From: an uncultured Alphaproteobacteria bacterium
Lineage (GTDB): Bacteria > Pseudomonadota > Alphaproteobacteria > Puniceispirillales > UBA1172
Direction of reading: 5' to 3'
NCBI GenBank assembly: GCA_913056245.1
Contig: CAJXME010000030.1
Coordinates: 1 to 8,914, forward strand
DNA: 8,914 bases
The notes beneath the pieces are model-generated. The model worked only from the letters and a program-made list of their open reading frames with translations. It did not search any database and was not told the DNA's origin. Below are positions 1 to 6,813 of the stretch, piece by piece; position 1 is the stretch's first letter; each line of letters starts with the position of its first letter. The translations under genes and the position numbers were made by a program.

Positions 1-279
1 CGCGATATTGGCACAGTGGTGCTGCCTGACGCGGATGTGAAATTTTATGTCGATGCCGATTTACCCGTGCGCGCCGAGCGCCGCTATAAAGAGTTGATCA
101 ATGGCGGGCATAAGGTTATCTTGCGCGACATTCAGGCTTCGCTTGAAGCGCGTGACCATCGGGATATGTCTCGGCAGGACGCGCCCTTAAAGCCGGCGCT
201 TGATGCGATCATTATCGATACCACCGCGATGGATGTGGAGATGATGGTCAAAACTGCATTATCGCATTGCGCTTCGTGA
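1..279 (+). CDS. cmk: Cytidylate (CMP/dCMP) kinase, 3' part only
   Basis: This is the C-terminal 92 residues of cytidylate kinase, which phosphorylates CMP and dCMP with ATP in the cytoplasm. The frame is open from the first base, so the start lies outside the window; the GTG at 16 is an internal valine. Family hallmarks are the opening RDIGTVVLPDADVKFYVDA stretch, the RAERRYKEL segment that follows, and the lid-type segment with RDHRDMSRQDAPLKPALDA, ending in an IIDTTAMDVE strand and helix. These match the second half of bacterial Cmk, where arginines of the RD..D..R..APL region contact phosphates. cmk directly before rpsA is a widely conserved arrangement. The gene appears intact to its TGA stop. 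The assignment rests on motif recognition and is firm. Confidence 0.93.
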   Translation, partial: RDIGTVVLPDADVKFYVDADLPVRAERRYKELINGGHKVILRDIQASLEARDHRDMSRQDAPLKPALDAIIIDTTAMDVEMMVKTALSHCAS

Positions 280-298
280 CGTGATGCGGTATGTGATC

Positions 299-330
299 GT
301 TGACGGGATCAAAGCCCCTGTCAGCCTTTT
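299..330 (+). terminator. Possible weak intrinsic terminator after cmk
   Basis: Positions 299-307 (GTTGACGGG) can pair with 317-325 (CCTGTCAGC) as a 9-bp stem that includes two G-U pairs, with a 9-nt loop. The stem is followed by C and then TTTT at 327-330. It sits 20 bp after the cmk stop, as expected for a terminator. The U tract is short and the stem is imperfect, so read-through into rpsA is plausible. Confidence 0.4.
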
Positions 331-375
331 AACGTAACAGCTGGCTTAATTCGCCACGCAACCGTAATGCCCCAA

Positions 376-401
376 CATGATCAGATGGCATGATCAGATG
401 G
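376..401. repeat. Perfect 13-bp tandem duplication upstream of rpsA
   Basis: The unit CATGATCAGATGG occurs twice without a gap, at 376-388 and 389-401. Each copy contains the palindrome TGATCA (378-383 and 391-396), and a third TGATCA lies at 443-448. Because TGATCA is self-complementary, the two copies could form a 6-bp stem with a 7-nt loop. The duplication lies 109 bp before the rpsA start. It may be a slippage product or a paired protein-binding site; the sequence does not decide between them. Confidence 0.9.
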
Positions 402-425
402 ATGGGGATGACCATAAGGTCGGCT

Positions 426-456
426 TTGACATGACGGTTTCCTGATCAGCCAGGAT
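426..456 (+). promoter_or_regulatory. Tentative rpsA promoter
   Basis: A perfect TTGACA at 426-431 could be a -35 element. The best partner is CAGGAT at 451-456 (3 of 6 matches to TATAAT) after a long 19-bp spacer. Alphaproteobacterial -10 elements are often poorly conserved, so this is possible but weak. If real, the rpsA leader would be roughly 45 nt. No better promoter was seen between 331 and 509. Confidence 0.25.
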
Positions 457-498
457 GGGCAGTTTTTATATCAACGCCCAAATAGCGCGGCCCTTAAC

Positions 499-512
499 GG
501 AGAAAACTCTTG
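499..512 (+). promoter_or_regulatory. Ribosome binding site with TTG start of rpsA
   Basis: GGAG at 499-502 is followed by a 7-nt spacer and TTG at 510-512. This is the only strong Shine-Dalgarno match near the 5' end of rpsA. It therefore favours a non-ATG start over the ATG at 543. Confidence 0.7.
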
Positions 513-2222
513 AGTTCAACCAATGACGCCCTCGCGGCGGCAATGACAGAAAACTTTGCTGATCTTCTTGCAGAAAGTTTTGACGAATCGGTAACCATTG
601 AAGGCAGTGTCGTGCGCGGCGTTGTCGTTTCCATCGACAAAGATGCGGTTATCATCGATGTCGGCCTCAAATCAGAAGGCCGCGTCCCCCTAAAAGAATT
701 CACCCCACCCGGTCAATCCCCCTCGATCACCATCGGTGATGAAGTTGAGGTTTATGTTGAACGGATGGAAGACCGCAACGGTCAGGCCATGCTCAGCCGT
801 GAGAAAGCCCGCCGTGAAGAAGCTTGGGCCGCTCTTGAATTGGCTCATGACAAGCAAGAACGCGTCACCGGCGTGATCTTTGGCAAAGTCAAAGGCGGCT
901 TCACTGTTGATCTGGATGGCGCCACCGCCTTCCTGCCCGGCTCACAGGTTGATATTCGCCCTGTCCGTGACCTTGGTCCATTGATGGGCACCCCACAGCC
1001 GTTCCAAATCCTGAAAATTGACCGCAAGCGCGGCAATATCGTGGTATCCCGCCGTGCGGTTCTCGAAGAATCACGCGCCGAAGCCCGTTCGGAACTCGTG
1101 TCCAACCTTCAGGAAGGTCAAGTGCTTAGCGGCGTGGTCAAAAACATCACCGATTACGGTGCCTTTGTTGACCTCGGCGGTGTTGACGGGCTGTTGCACG
1201 TCACCGATATCGCTTGGCGTCGCATCAACCATCCTTCAGAAGCCCTGCAGGTTGGTCAGACCGTTGAAGTTCAGGTCATCCGCTTTAACACTGAAACCCA
1301 GCGTATTTCTCTTGGCATGAAGCAATTGCAGACTGATCCATGGGAAGCCGCTCAAGCCAATTTCCAAATTGGCACGAAGGTTTCAGGCCGCGTGACCAAC
1401 ATCACCGACTACGGCGCTTTTGTTGAATTGAGCGATGGCGTTGAAGGCCTCGTTCACGTTTCTGAAATGTCTTGGACTAAGAAGAACGTGCATCCCGGCA
1501 AGATTGTTTCCACCAGCCAAGAAGTCGATGTCATGGTTCTCGATATCGATAGCGTCAAGCGTCGCATCTCCCTTGGCCTCAAGCAATGCAGCCCGAATCC
1601 TTGGGAATCCTTCGCGGATACCTATAAGGCTGGCACAGAAATCGAAGGCGAAGTCCGCAACATTACCGAATTTGGTTTGTTTGTTGGCTTGACCGAAGAA
1701 ATCGACGGCCTTGTGCATTTGTCTGACATTTCTTGGGATGTTGCTGGCGACGAAGCCATCCAGTCTTACAACAAAGGCGATATGGTTAAAGCCAAAGTGC
1801 TTGAAGTGGATGTTGATAAAGAACGCATCTCGCTCGGTATTAAGCAATTGGTCGAAGACACGGTGGGCGAAAGCCTGTCGAACATTCGCCGTGGCGACAT
1901 TGTCACCTGCTCCATCACCGCGGTCACCGATGGCGGTTTGGAAGTTTCAGTTGGCGAAGGCATTTCCGGCTTTATTCGCCGCAGCGATTTGTCCCGCGAC
2001 CGTGCGGAACAGCGTCCTGAGCGCTTTGCGGTTGACGAAAAAGTCGACGCTCAAGTCACCAATGTTGACGGTTCAGCCCGCAAATTGACCTTGTCGATCA
2101 AAGCCCGTGAAATGGCTGAAGAAAAGCAAGCCATGGCTGAATTTGGATCATCGGATTCAGGCGCAAGCCTCGGCGATATTCTCGGCGCGGCTTTGGCCAA
2201 ACGTGATGGGGAAAAGAACTAA
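510..2222 (+). CDS. rpsA: 30S ribosomal protein S1
   Basis: Ribosomal protein S1 (570 aa) binds mRNA and helps the 30S subunit initiate translation. Six S1/OB-fold repeats can be traced at about residues 30-97, 116-183, 203-273, 288-358, 375-445 and 461-531. Domains 3-5 carry the typical NITDYGAFV...GL.HVS/T...W pattern and end in RISLG.KQ. The DNA of domains 3 and 4 is so similar that matching NITDYGAFV segments recur exactly 255 bp apart (1143 and 1398). A charged linker leads to a GASLGDILGAALAKR tail common in alphaproteobacterial S1. The start is taken as TTG at 510 because GGAGA at 499-503 is well placed; the next in-frame ATG (543) has no comparable site. Transcription ends at the hairpin after the stop codon. 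The family assignment is certain and the start is likely. Confidence 0.97.
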   Translation: MSSTNDALAAAMTENFADLLAESFDESVTIEGSVVRGVVVSIDKDAVIIDVGLKSEGRVPLKEFTPPGQSPSITIGDEVEVYVERMEDRNGQAMLSREKARREEAWAALELAHDKQERVTGVIFGKVKGGFTVDLDGATAFLPGSQVDIRPVRDLGPLMGTPQPFQILKIDRKRGNIVVSRRAVLEESRAEARSELVSNLQEGQVLSGVVKNITDYGAFVDLGGVDGLLHVTDIAWRRINHPSEALQVGQTVEVQVIRFNTETQRISLGMKQLQTDPWEAAQANFQIGTKVSGRVTNITDYGAFVELSDGVEGLVHVSEMSWTKKNVHPGKIVSTSQEVDVMVLDIDSVKRRISLGLKQCSPNPWESFADTYKAGTEIEGEVRNITEFGLFVGLTEEIDGLVHLSDISWDVAGDEAIQSYNKGDMVKAKVLEVDVDKERISLGIKQLVEDTVGESLSNIRRGDIVTCSITAVTDGGLEVSVGEGISGFIRRSDLSRDRAEQRPERFAVDEKVDAQVTNVDGSARKLTLSIKAREMAEEKQAMAEFGSSDSGASLGDILGAALAKRDGEKN

Positions 2223-2245
2223 TCCGTATCCGTTAACGACTTTTG

Positions 2246-2276
2246 AAAAAAGCGGTGAGTGTTCACCGCTTTTTTT
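2246..2276 (+). terminator. Strong rho-independent terminator of rpsA
   Basis: GCGGTGA (2252-2258) pairs perfectly with TCACCGC (2263-2269) around a GTGT loop. The stem is extended by A-U pairs between the A run at 2246-2251 and the T run at 2270-2276. Seven Ts follow the GC stem. The A run before the stem would also supply a U tract to transcripts from the other strand. It lies 24 bp after the rpsA stop and separates rpsA from ihfB. Confidence 0.92.
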
Positions 2277-2337
2277 ATGCCTTTCTGCTGGACAATTCTT
2301 GCCACCCTCTCATGATTAAGAGGTGATCAATTTATAA

Positions 2338-2350
2338 AATCAAGCATCTG
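2338..2350 (+). promoter_or_regulatory. Candidate IHF binding site before ihfB
   Basis: AATCAAGCATCTG matches the IHF consensus WATCAANNNNTTR at all but one defined position (C for the first T). An AT-rich stretch at about 2328-2339 lies on its 5' side, as in many strong IHF sites. It ends 6 bp upstream of the proposed -35 box of the ihfB promoter. That position would suit autoregulation, which is known for the IHF genes of E. coli; here it is inference. Confidence 0.4.
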
Positions 2351-2356
2351 AATCGG

Positions 2357-2385
2357 TTGACAAAATACAACCGGCTTGGCATGAT
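2357..2385 (+). promoter_or_regulatory. Promoter of ihfB (sigma70-type)
   Basis: A perfect -35 TTGACA (2357-2362) is followed by a 17-bp spacer and CATGAT (2380-2385), a 4 of 6 match to the -10 consensus. Transcription would begin near 2391-2393, giving a very short leader of about 16-18 nt before the ATG at 2409. It lies downstream of the rpsA terminator, as expected for a new transcription unit. Confidence 0.65.
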
Positions 2386-2408
2386 TTCTTAGTTTTTTGG
2401 AGTTTGTT

Positions 2409-2690
2409 ATGACCAAATCTGAACTGATTGCCATTCTCGCCGAAAAAAATCCCTATCTTTATCATCGGGATATTGAGCGTATCGTGAATTGTTTTTTTGA
2501 TACGATTTCAGATGCGCTGGCACGAGGAGATCGTGTTGAGTTGCGCGGTTTTGGCGCGTTTTCAGTGCGTCATCGTGAAGCCCGCCGCGGCCGCAACCCA
2601 CGGACAGGCGAAAGCGTCGATGTGGAATCAAAAAATGTGCCTTTTTTCAAAATGGGCAAAGGCATGCGCGAACGCTTGAATCGCTCTTAA
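2409..2690 (+). CDS. ihfB: Integration host factor subunit beta
   Basis: This 93-aa DNA-bending protein of the HU/IHF family pairs with IhfA to bend DNA sharply at specific sites in recombination, replication and promoter control. It opens with [10 protein letters not shown], as the E. coli beta subunit opens with MTKSELIERL. The core RGFGAFSVR (residues 46-54) and the beta-arm with GRNPRTGE (61-68; P64 is the intercalating proline) are present, followed by [14 protein letters not shown]. The length equals the family norm (about 94). The ATG at 2409 is chosen because GGAG at 2399-2402 lies 6 nt upstream; an in-frame TTG at 2397 overlaps that site and is rejected. An A7 run (2443-2449) and a T7 run (2492-2498) inside the gene do not break the frame. 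The gene has its own promoter and a possible IHF site upstream. Confidence 0.95.
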   Translation: MTKSELIAILAEKNPYLYHRDIERIVNCFFDTISDALARGDRVELRGFGAFSVRHREARRGRNPRTGESVDVESKNVPFFKMGKGMRERLNRS

Positions 2691-2809
2691 CACACTGAAT
2701 ATTTTAATAAATTTTATCCTTTTGCAATTGGTCAATGTCAGCCTGAAGATAGACCTGTCTTGGCCTTTACCCGTGAAGACCACAACACGGCGACAACAAC
2801 GGTGAGTAG

Positions 2810-3166
2810 ATGCGGATTTTTGGACGCCTGATCAGTGGCTTGATCACCCTAGGCCTCATGGGCTTGGCGGTGTCGCTGGCGGTCAGCAATCCTCAAGACG
2901 TTGACCTCCATCTCTGGCCTCTGCAATCGGTGTTGATCATGCCCGCTTGGCTGGTGATCATCATCAGTTTTGGCGGCGGGTTGATTCTTGGCGCGCTGGT
3001 CATGCTGGTGCCGCTCTTTGGCAGCCGCATGCAGCAACGTCGCCTCAATAAATCGATCAAAACATTAGAAAAACAGAAAACAGAAATTTCTAATCAATTG
3101 AAACAAGAAGTTGAACATTCAAAATCGCTTTTAGCCGCGCCGTCATCCCGTGATGATGATCAATAG
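2810..3166 (+). CDS. lapA: LapA-domain (DUF1049) small inner-membrane protein
   Basis: This is a 118-aa protein of the lipopolysaccharide assembly protein A domain family. A first hydrophobic helix (about 6-26) is followed by the characteristic SNPQDVDLHLWP loop (26-37), a second helix (about 42-70) rich in Gly/Leu/Ile, and a basic, then charged coiled-coil tail (about 74-108). In E. coli, LapA works with LapB in controlling lipopolysaccharide synthesis; that role is not shown for this shorter protein and no lapB is visible here. A LapA-domain gene between ihfB and trpF is a familiar alphaproteobacterial arrangement. The ATG at 2810 has only a weak GGTGAG upstream. The stop TAG overlaps the AGGA ribosome binding site of trpF, 14 bp before its start, which suggests cotranscription. 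The gene contains five TGATCA palindromes. Confidence 0.82.
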   Translation: MRIFGRLISGLITLGLMGLAVSLAVSNPQDVDLHLWPLQSVLIMPAWLVIIISFGGGLILGALVMLVPLFGSRMQQRRLNKSIKTLEKQKTEISNQLKQEVEHSKSLLAAPSSRDDDQ

Positions 3167-3180
3167 GAAAACCCCTCATC

Positions 3181-3831
3181 ATGGTTGATGTTAAAATATG
3201 CGGGATCAGATCAGAGGATGACCTCAAGGCTGTTGCCGCCGCTGGCGCAACCTGGACGGGATTGGTGTTCTTTCCGAAATCACCGCGCCATCTGAGCATC
3301 GATGACGCGGCGGCTCTGCGCCAAGCGGCTCAGCGCCTGTCATCGCGGCCACAATTGGTGGCGCTCACCGTCGATGCCGATGATGGCTTGCTTGATGACA
3401 TCATGGCACGGGTTCAGCCTGATATGCTGCAATGCCATGGCCAAGAAGACCCCGCCCGAATCAGCGCAATCAAAAGCCGTTGCGGCTGCCCCGTGATCAG
3501 AGCCATCCGCGTCCATAATGAGCAAAGCCTTATAGATGCCGAAGCCTTTGATGGCCATGCCGATATGATGCTATTTGATAGCGCGCCTGTTGATGCGGTT
3601 CTGCCCGGCGGAACTGGTCACGCCTTTGATTGGGGGTTGATGCGGCAATGGCAAGGCGCAACCCCTTGGATGCTGGCGGGGGGGCTGACGCCTGAAAACG
3701 TGGCGCAAGCGATTGCCGAAAGCGGCGCAAAAGCGGTGGATGTATCCTCAGGGGTGGAGGACGCCCCCGGCGAAAAAAAACCTGCGGCCATTCAGCGCTT
3801 TGTATTGGCGGCGCAATCGGCTAGAACATGA
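3181..3831 (+). CDS. trpF: Phosphoribosylanthranilate isomerase
   Basis: TrpF (216 aa) converts N-(5'-phosphoribosyl)anthranilate to CdRP by an Amadori rearrangement, the third step of tryptophan synthesis after anthranilate. It is a cytoplasmic (beta/alpha)8 barrel. The catalytic cysteine is C7 in VKICGI, and the catalytic acid is D133 in MLFDS. Also present are FFPKSPRHLS (30-39), the LQCHG strand (83-87), GGTGHAFDW (143-151), LAGGLTPENV (165-174) and the phosphate-binding DVSSGVE (187-193). The usual leucine in LQLHG is cysteine here, probably neutral. A G7 run near 3668-3674 and an A8 run at 3773-3780 keep the frame. AGGA overlapping the lapA stop is the likely ribosome binding site. The gene stands directly before trpB and trpA; trpC, trpD and trpE are not in this window. 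Confidence 0.96.
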   Translation: MVDVKICGIRSEDDLKAVAAAGATWTGLVFFPKSPRHLSIDDAAALRQAAQRLSSRPQLVALTVDADDGLLDDIMARVQPDMLQCHGQEDPARISAIKSRCGCPVIRAIRVHNEQSLIDAEAFDGHADMMLFDSAPVDAVLPGGTGHAFDWGLMRQWQGATPWMLAGGLTPENVAQAIAESGAKAVDVSSGVEDAPGEKKPAAIQRFVLAAQSART

Positions 3832-3855
3832 GCAGATGATGAGATTTTGGAGACG

Positions 3856-3871
3856 TGATCATGAATGATCA
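3856..3871. repeat. Inverted repeat across the trpB start codon
   Basis: Two TGATCA palindromes at 3856-3861 and 3866-3871 are separated by TGAA, so TGATCA can pair with TGATCA around a 4-nt loop. The A of the trpB start codon (3861-3863) is the last base of the left arm. The hairpin would partly hide the start codon in RNA. It may alternatively be a paired DNA element, or chance given how common TGATCA is here. Confidence 0.5.
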
Positions 3872-5087
3872 AACGGCGATGAATTCCTACCGCAACCAGC
3901 CTGATGAAGAGGGGCGCTTCGGCATCCATGGCGGCCGCTTTGTGGCGGAAACCTTGATGCCGCTTATCCTGAATGTCGAAAAGGCGTGGAAAGAATCCCT
4001 CACCGATCAAGCCTTTCTGGATGAGTTGAATTATTACCGCAAGCATTACATTGGCCGCCCATCGGCCTTGTATTTTGCGGAACGGCTGACCGCGCATTTT
4101 GGCGGCGCAAAACTGTATATGAAGCGCGATGAATTGAATCACACCGGCGCTCATAAAATCAACAACGTGCTGGGGCAAGCGCTTCTGGCCAAGCGCATGG
4201 GCAAAACCAAGATCATCGCCGAAACTGGCGCGGGTCAGCATGGGGTTGCTTCCGCCACGGCTTGCGCGCTGTTTGATATGGAATGCGAAGTGTTCATGGG
4301 CGCCGAAGACGTTGAACGGCAAAAGCCAAATGTCGATCGGATGCGGCTTCTTGGCGCGAAGGTTCATCCCGTCACCTCTGGCACAGGCACGTTGAAAGAC
4401 GCCATGAATGAAGCCTTGCGCTATTGGGTGTCGAACGCCGAAAGTCATTTCTACATCATTGGTACGGCGGCTGGGCCTCACCCTTACCCCGCTATGGTGC
4501 GCGATTTCCAATCCATCATTGGCATCGAAGCGCGTGAGCAGATTCTGGAAGCCGAAGGCAAATTGCCCGACGCGCTGGTGGCTTGCATTGGTGGCGGGTC
4601 AAACGCGCTGGGGCTTTTCCATCCGTTTCTCGATGATGAAAGCGTGGCCATCTATGGCGTTGAAGCGGCGGGCAAAGGGATTGAGACCGGCGATCACGCG
4701 GCGTCACTGACCGGCGGCGTGCCTGGCGTTTTGCATGGCAACCGCACCTATTTATTGCAAGATGAAGACGGCCAAATCAAAGACGCTTATTCGATTTCCG
4801 CCGGCTTGGATTACCCCGGCATTGGCCCTGAACACGCTTGGCTTCATGAAACCGGCCGGGTGAAATATGTCAGCGCCACCGATGAAGGCGCGCTTGAATA
4901 TTTCCGGCTTTGCTCACGCCTTGAAGGGATCATCCCAGCACTGGAGCCTTCCCACGCGCTCGCTTTTATCGGCACGATGATTGGCGATATGGACAAAGAT
5001 CAGGTTGTGCTGATGAATATGTGCGGCCGCGGCGATAAAGACCTTGGCGCTGTGTTGCCTATTTTAGAAAAACAAGGATTACTCTAA
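3861..5087 (+). CDS. trpB: Tryptophan synthase beta chain
   Basis: TrpB (408 aa) joins indole, channelled from TrpA, with L-serine to make L-tryptophan, using pyridoxal phosphate. The PLP lysine is K99 in HTGAHKINN; the catalytic glutamate is E121 in ETGAGQHG. The cofactor phosphate loop GGGSNA lies at 244-249, with the C-terminal GRGDKD at 389-394. The residue before that motif is cysteine (C388) where Salmonella TrpB has Ser377, which bonds the pyridine nitrogen. The length is normal for the TrpB1 type. The ATG at 3861 is chosen because GGAG at 3849-3852 is 8 nt upstream; the GTG at 3855 is too close to it. The stop codon overlaps the trpA start by one base (TAATG), implying translational coupling and equal synthesis of the alpha2beta2 complex. 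Confidence 0.98.
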   Translation: MNDQTAMNSYRNQPDEEGRFGIHGGRFVAETLMPLILNVEKAWKESLTDQAFLDELNYYRKHYIGRPSALYFAERLTAHFGGAKLYMKRDELNHTGAHKINNVLGQALLAKRMGKTKIIAETGAGQHGVASATACALFDMECEVFMGAEDVERQKPNVDRMRLLGAKVHPVTSGTGTLKDAMNEALRYWVSNAESHFYIIGTAAGPHPYPAMVRDFQSIIGIEAREQILEAEGKLPDALVACIGGGSNALGLFHPFLDDESVAIYGVEAAGKGIETGDHAASLTGGVPGVLHGNRTYLLQDEDGQIKDAYSISAGLDYPGIGPEHAWLHETGRVKYVSATDEGALEYFRLCSRLEGIIPALEPSHALAFIGTMIGDMDKDQVVLMNMCGRGDKDLGAVLPILEKQGLL

Positions 5088-5905
5088 TGCGGATTGCGGC
5101 GGCATTTGAACAAGCGAAGGCGGAAGATCGCGCGGCTCTTGGTATTTTTATCACGGCAGGCGATCCTGACCTTGAGACATCTAAAGAAATCCTCATGGGC
5201 CTGCCCCATCAAGGGGTTGATTTTGTTGAATTGGGGATGCCGTTTTCTGACCCTATGGCCGATGGCCCTTCGATCCAAGCGGCGTCACTGCGCGCCCTGA
5301 AGGCGGGAACGAAACTGCGCCATGTTCTGGAGATGGCGGCAGAATTTCGCGCGGCTCACCCCAATGTTCCGTTGATTCTGATGGGCTATTACAACCCGAT
5401 TTACATCTATGGCGTTGATCGTTTCTTGGATGAGGCGGTCTCTGCTGGTGTCGATGGGCTGATCATGGTGGATTTGCCCCCGGAAGAAGACGAGGAATTA
5501 TGCCTGCCCGCGCGTCAAGCAGGGCTTGATTTCATTCGCCTGATCACCCCCACCACCGATGACGCTCGGATGCCTGTTGTGTTGGCCAATTCCAGCGGTT
5601 TTGTTTATTACGTCTCGATCACGGGCATCACCGGCACACGGTCTGCCAGCGCCGATAGCATCGCTGATGCGATGGCGCGAATCCGCAGTTTCAGCGCCCT
5701 GCCTGCGGTTGTTGGCTTTGGCATCAAAACCCCAGAACAAGTGCGCGAAGCCGCCATGCATGCCGATGGCGTTGTGGTGGGGTCCGCCGTGGTGGATCAA
5801 TTGGCCGCCAGCCTCGACCAAGATGGCCGCGCCAGCGCATCAACGGTGAGCGCGACGCTTGCCCTTGCTAAAGCCCTTGCCGAAGGCCGTCATCGACAGG
5901 CATAA
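5087..5905 (+). CDS. trpA: Tryptophan synthase alpha chain
   Basis: TrpA (272 aa) cleaves indole-3-glycerol phosphate to indole and glyceraldehyde 3-phosphate and passes indole through a tunnel to TrpB. It is a (beta/alpha)8 barrel. The catalytic pair is E48 and D59 within [18 protein letters not shown]. Other family marks are [11 protein letters not shown] (99-109), the VDLPPEE loop (128-134), the flexible-loop region with GITGTR (180-185), and the phosphate-binding [10 protein letters not shown] (210-219) and VGSA (231-234). The length matches the family. The gene begins on the last base of the trpB stop codon, with AAGGA at about 5074-5078 as the likely ribosome binding site. It is followed after 38 bp by accD on the same strand, with no terminator seen. 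Confidence 0.98.
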   Translation: MRIAAAFEQAKAEDRAALGIFITAGDPDLETSKEILMGLPHQGVDFVELGMPFSDPMADGPSIQAASLRALKAGTKLRHVLEMAAEFRAAHPNVPLILMGYYNPIYIYGVDRFLDEAVSAGVDGLIMVDLPPEEDEELCLPARQAGLDFIRLITPTTDDARMPVVLANSSGFVYYVSITGITGTRSASADSIADAMARIRSFSALPAVVGFGIKTPEQVREAAMHADGVVVGSAVVDQLAASLDQDGRASASTVSATLALAKALAEGRHRQA

Positions 5906-5943
5906 TAGGGTATTCGCGCAAAGCGACGGAGATGGAGACCAAA

Positions 5944-6810
5944 ATGAACTGGCTGTCTAAAAATGTTCTGCCCAAGATCAAGGCGCTGGTGACGACGGAA
6001 AACGTCAAAGAAAACCTCTGGGTGAAATGCACGTCTTGCAGCCAGATGATTTTCCACCGCGATTTTGAAGATCAGTTCAACACTTGCACCACCTGCGGCA
6101 ATCATATGCCCCTGTCGCCCGACCGGCGCATTGCGATGCTGCTCGATGGCGGCCGCGGCGAAGTCATCGCGCTCGACAAAAGCAAGGATGATCCCCTGCA
6201 ATTCCGCGATAAAAAACGCTATATGGATCGCCTGAAAGACACCCGCAGCAAAACTGGCGTTCAAGATGCGATCATGGTGGCGGCGGGTACGATCAAGGGT
6301 CAAAACGTCGTCATCGCGGCCTTCGATTTCCGTTTTATGGGGGGGTCAATGGGGCGCGCGGTTGGCGATGGTATTTTGCGCGCGGCGGATGAAGCCTTGG
6401 CGCGGAACGCGGCCTTGATCACGGTGCCTTCTACTGGCGGGGCGCGCATGCAAGAAGGCATTTTATCCTTGATGCAATTGCCGCGCACGATCATTGCCGT
6501 CAATAAAATGAAAACAGCGGGCCTGCCTTATCTTGTCTTGCTGGCGCATCCCACCACCGGCGGGGTGACCGCATCTTTTGCCATGCTTGGCGATATCCAT
6601 ATCGCGGAACCCGGCGCCATCATCGGCTTTGCGGGTCGACGGGTGATTGAAGAAACCGTGCGTGAAAAATTGCCTGAAAATTTCCAAACGGCTGAATATT
6701 TGATGGAACATGGCATGGTCGATATGGTCACGCCGCGTTCGGAACAGCATGACGTGATCGGCCGCATCCTGACCATGTTGATGGAACATCCCGCGAAAGC
6801 CGCCGAATAA
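5944..6810 (+). CDS. accD: Acetyl-CoA carboxylase carboxyltransferase subunit beta
   Basis: AccD (288 aa) pairs with AccA to form the carboxyltransferase that moves the carboxyl group from carboxybiotin to acetyl-CoA, giving malonyl-CoA for fatty-acid synthesis. An N-terminal four-cysteine zinc ribbon is complete (C29, C32, C48, C51; spacing CX2C-X15-CX2C as in E. coli). The crotonase-like core shows GGSMGRAVGDGI (133-144), STGGARMQEG (163-172), TTGGVTASFAMLGD (204-217) and FAGRRVIEETV (229-239). The start is taken at 5944: GGAG at 5934-5937 lies 6 nt upstream and the protein then begins MNWLSKN, like known AccD. The upstream in-frame ATG at 5932 directly abuts a GGAG and would add four residues. 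The accD-folC pair after trpA is typical of alphaproteobacteria. Confidence 0.97.
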   Translation: MNWLSKNVLPKIKALVTTENVKENLWVKCTSCSQMIFHRDFEDQFNTCTTCGNHMPLSPDRRIAMLLDGGRGEVIALDKSKDDPLQFRDKKRYMDRLKDTRSKTGVQDAIMVAAGTIKGQNVVIAAFDFRFMGGSMGRAVGDGILRAADEALARNAALITVPSTGGARMQEGILSLMQLPRTIIAVNKMKTAGLPYLVLLAHPTTGGVTASFAMLGDIHIAEPGAIIGFAGRRVIEETVREKLPENFQTAEYLMEHGMVDMVTPRSEQHDVIGRILTMLMEHPAKAAE

Positions 6811-6813
6811 TCC

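Noticed and set aside
1143..1426. Near-identical DNA segments 255 bp apart within rpsA
   Set aside because: They encode the same NITDYGAFV element of S1 domains 3 and 4. This is ancient domain duplication, not a mobile or regulatory repeat.
1383..1847. 154-codon open frame on the minus strand opposite rpsA
   Set aside because: Antisense to S1 domains 4 and 5; the frame stays open because of regular codon usage in repeated domains.
2443..2498. A7 and T7 runs in ihfB as possible frameshift sites
   Set aside because: The frame is continuous and the protein matches full-length IhfB on both sides of each run.
2691..2809. Possible lapA-trp promoter in the AT-rich gap after ihfB (TTGCAA 2722-2727, GAAGAT 2745-2750)
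   Set aside because: Only 4 of 6 and 3 of 6 matches in an AT-rich stretch; too weak to annotate. No terminator hairpin with a T run was found here either, so ihfB read-through is as likely.
3668..3780. G7 and A8 runs in trpF as possible sequencing errors or phase-variable tracts
   Set aside because: The TrpF motifs continue in one frame across both runs, so there is no evidence of a shift.
3792..4511. 239-codon open frame on the minus strand opposite trpB
   Set aside because: It lies almost wholly antisense to trpB, whose motifs are intact, and its translation shows no recognisable domain. It is a codon-bias shadow.
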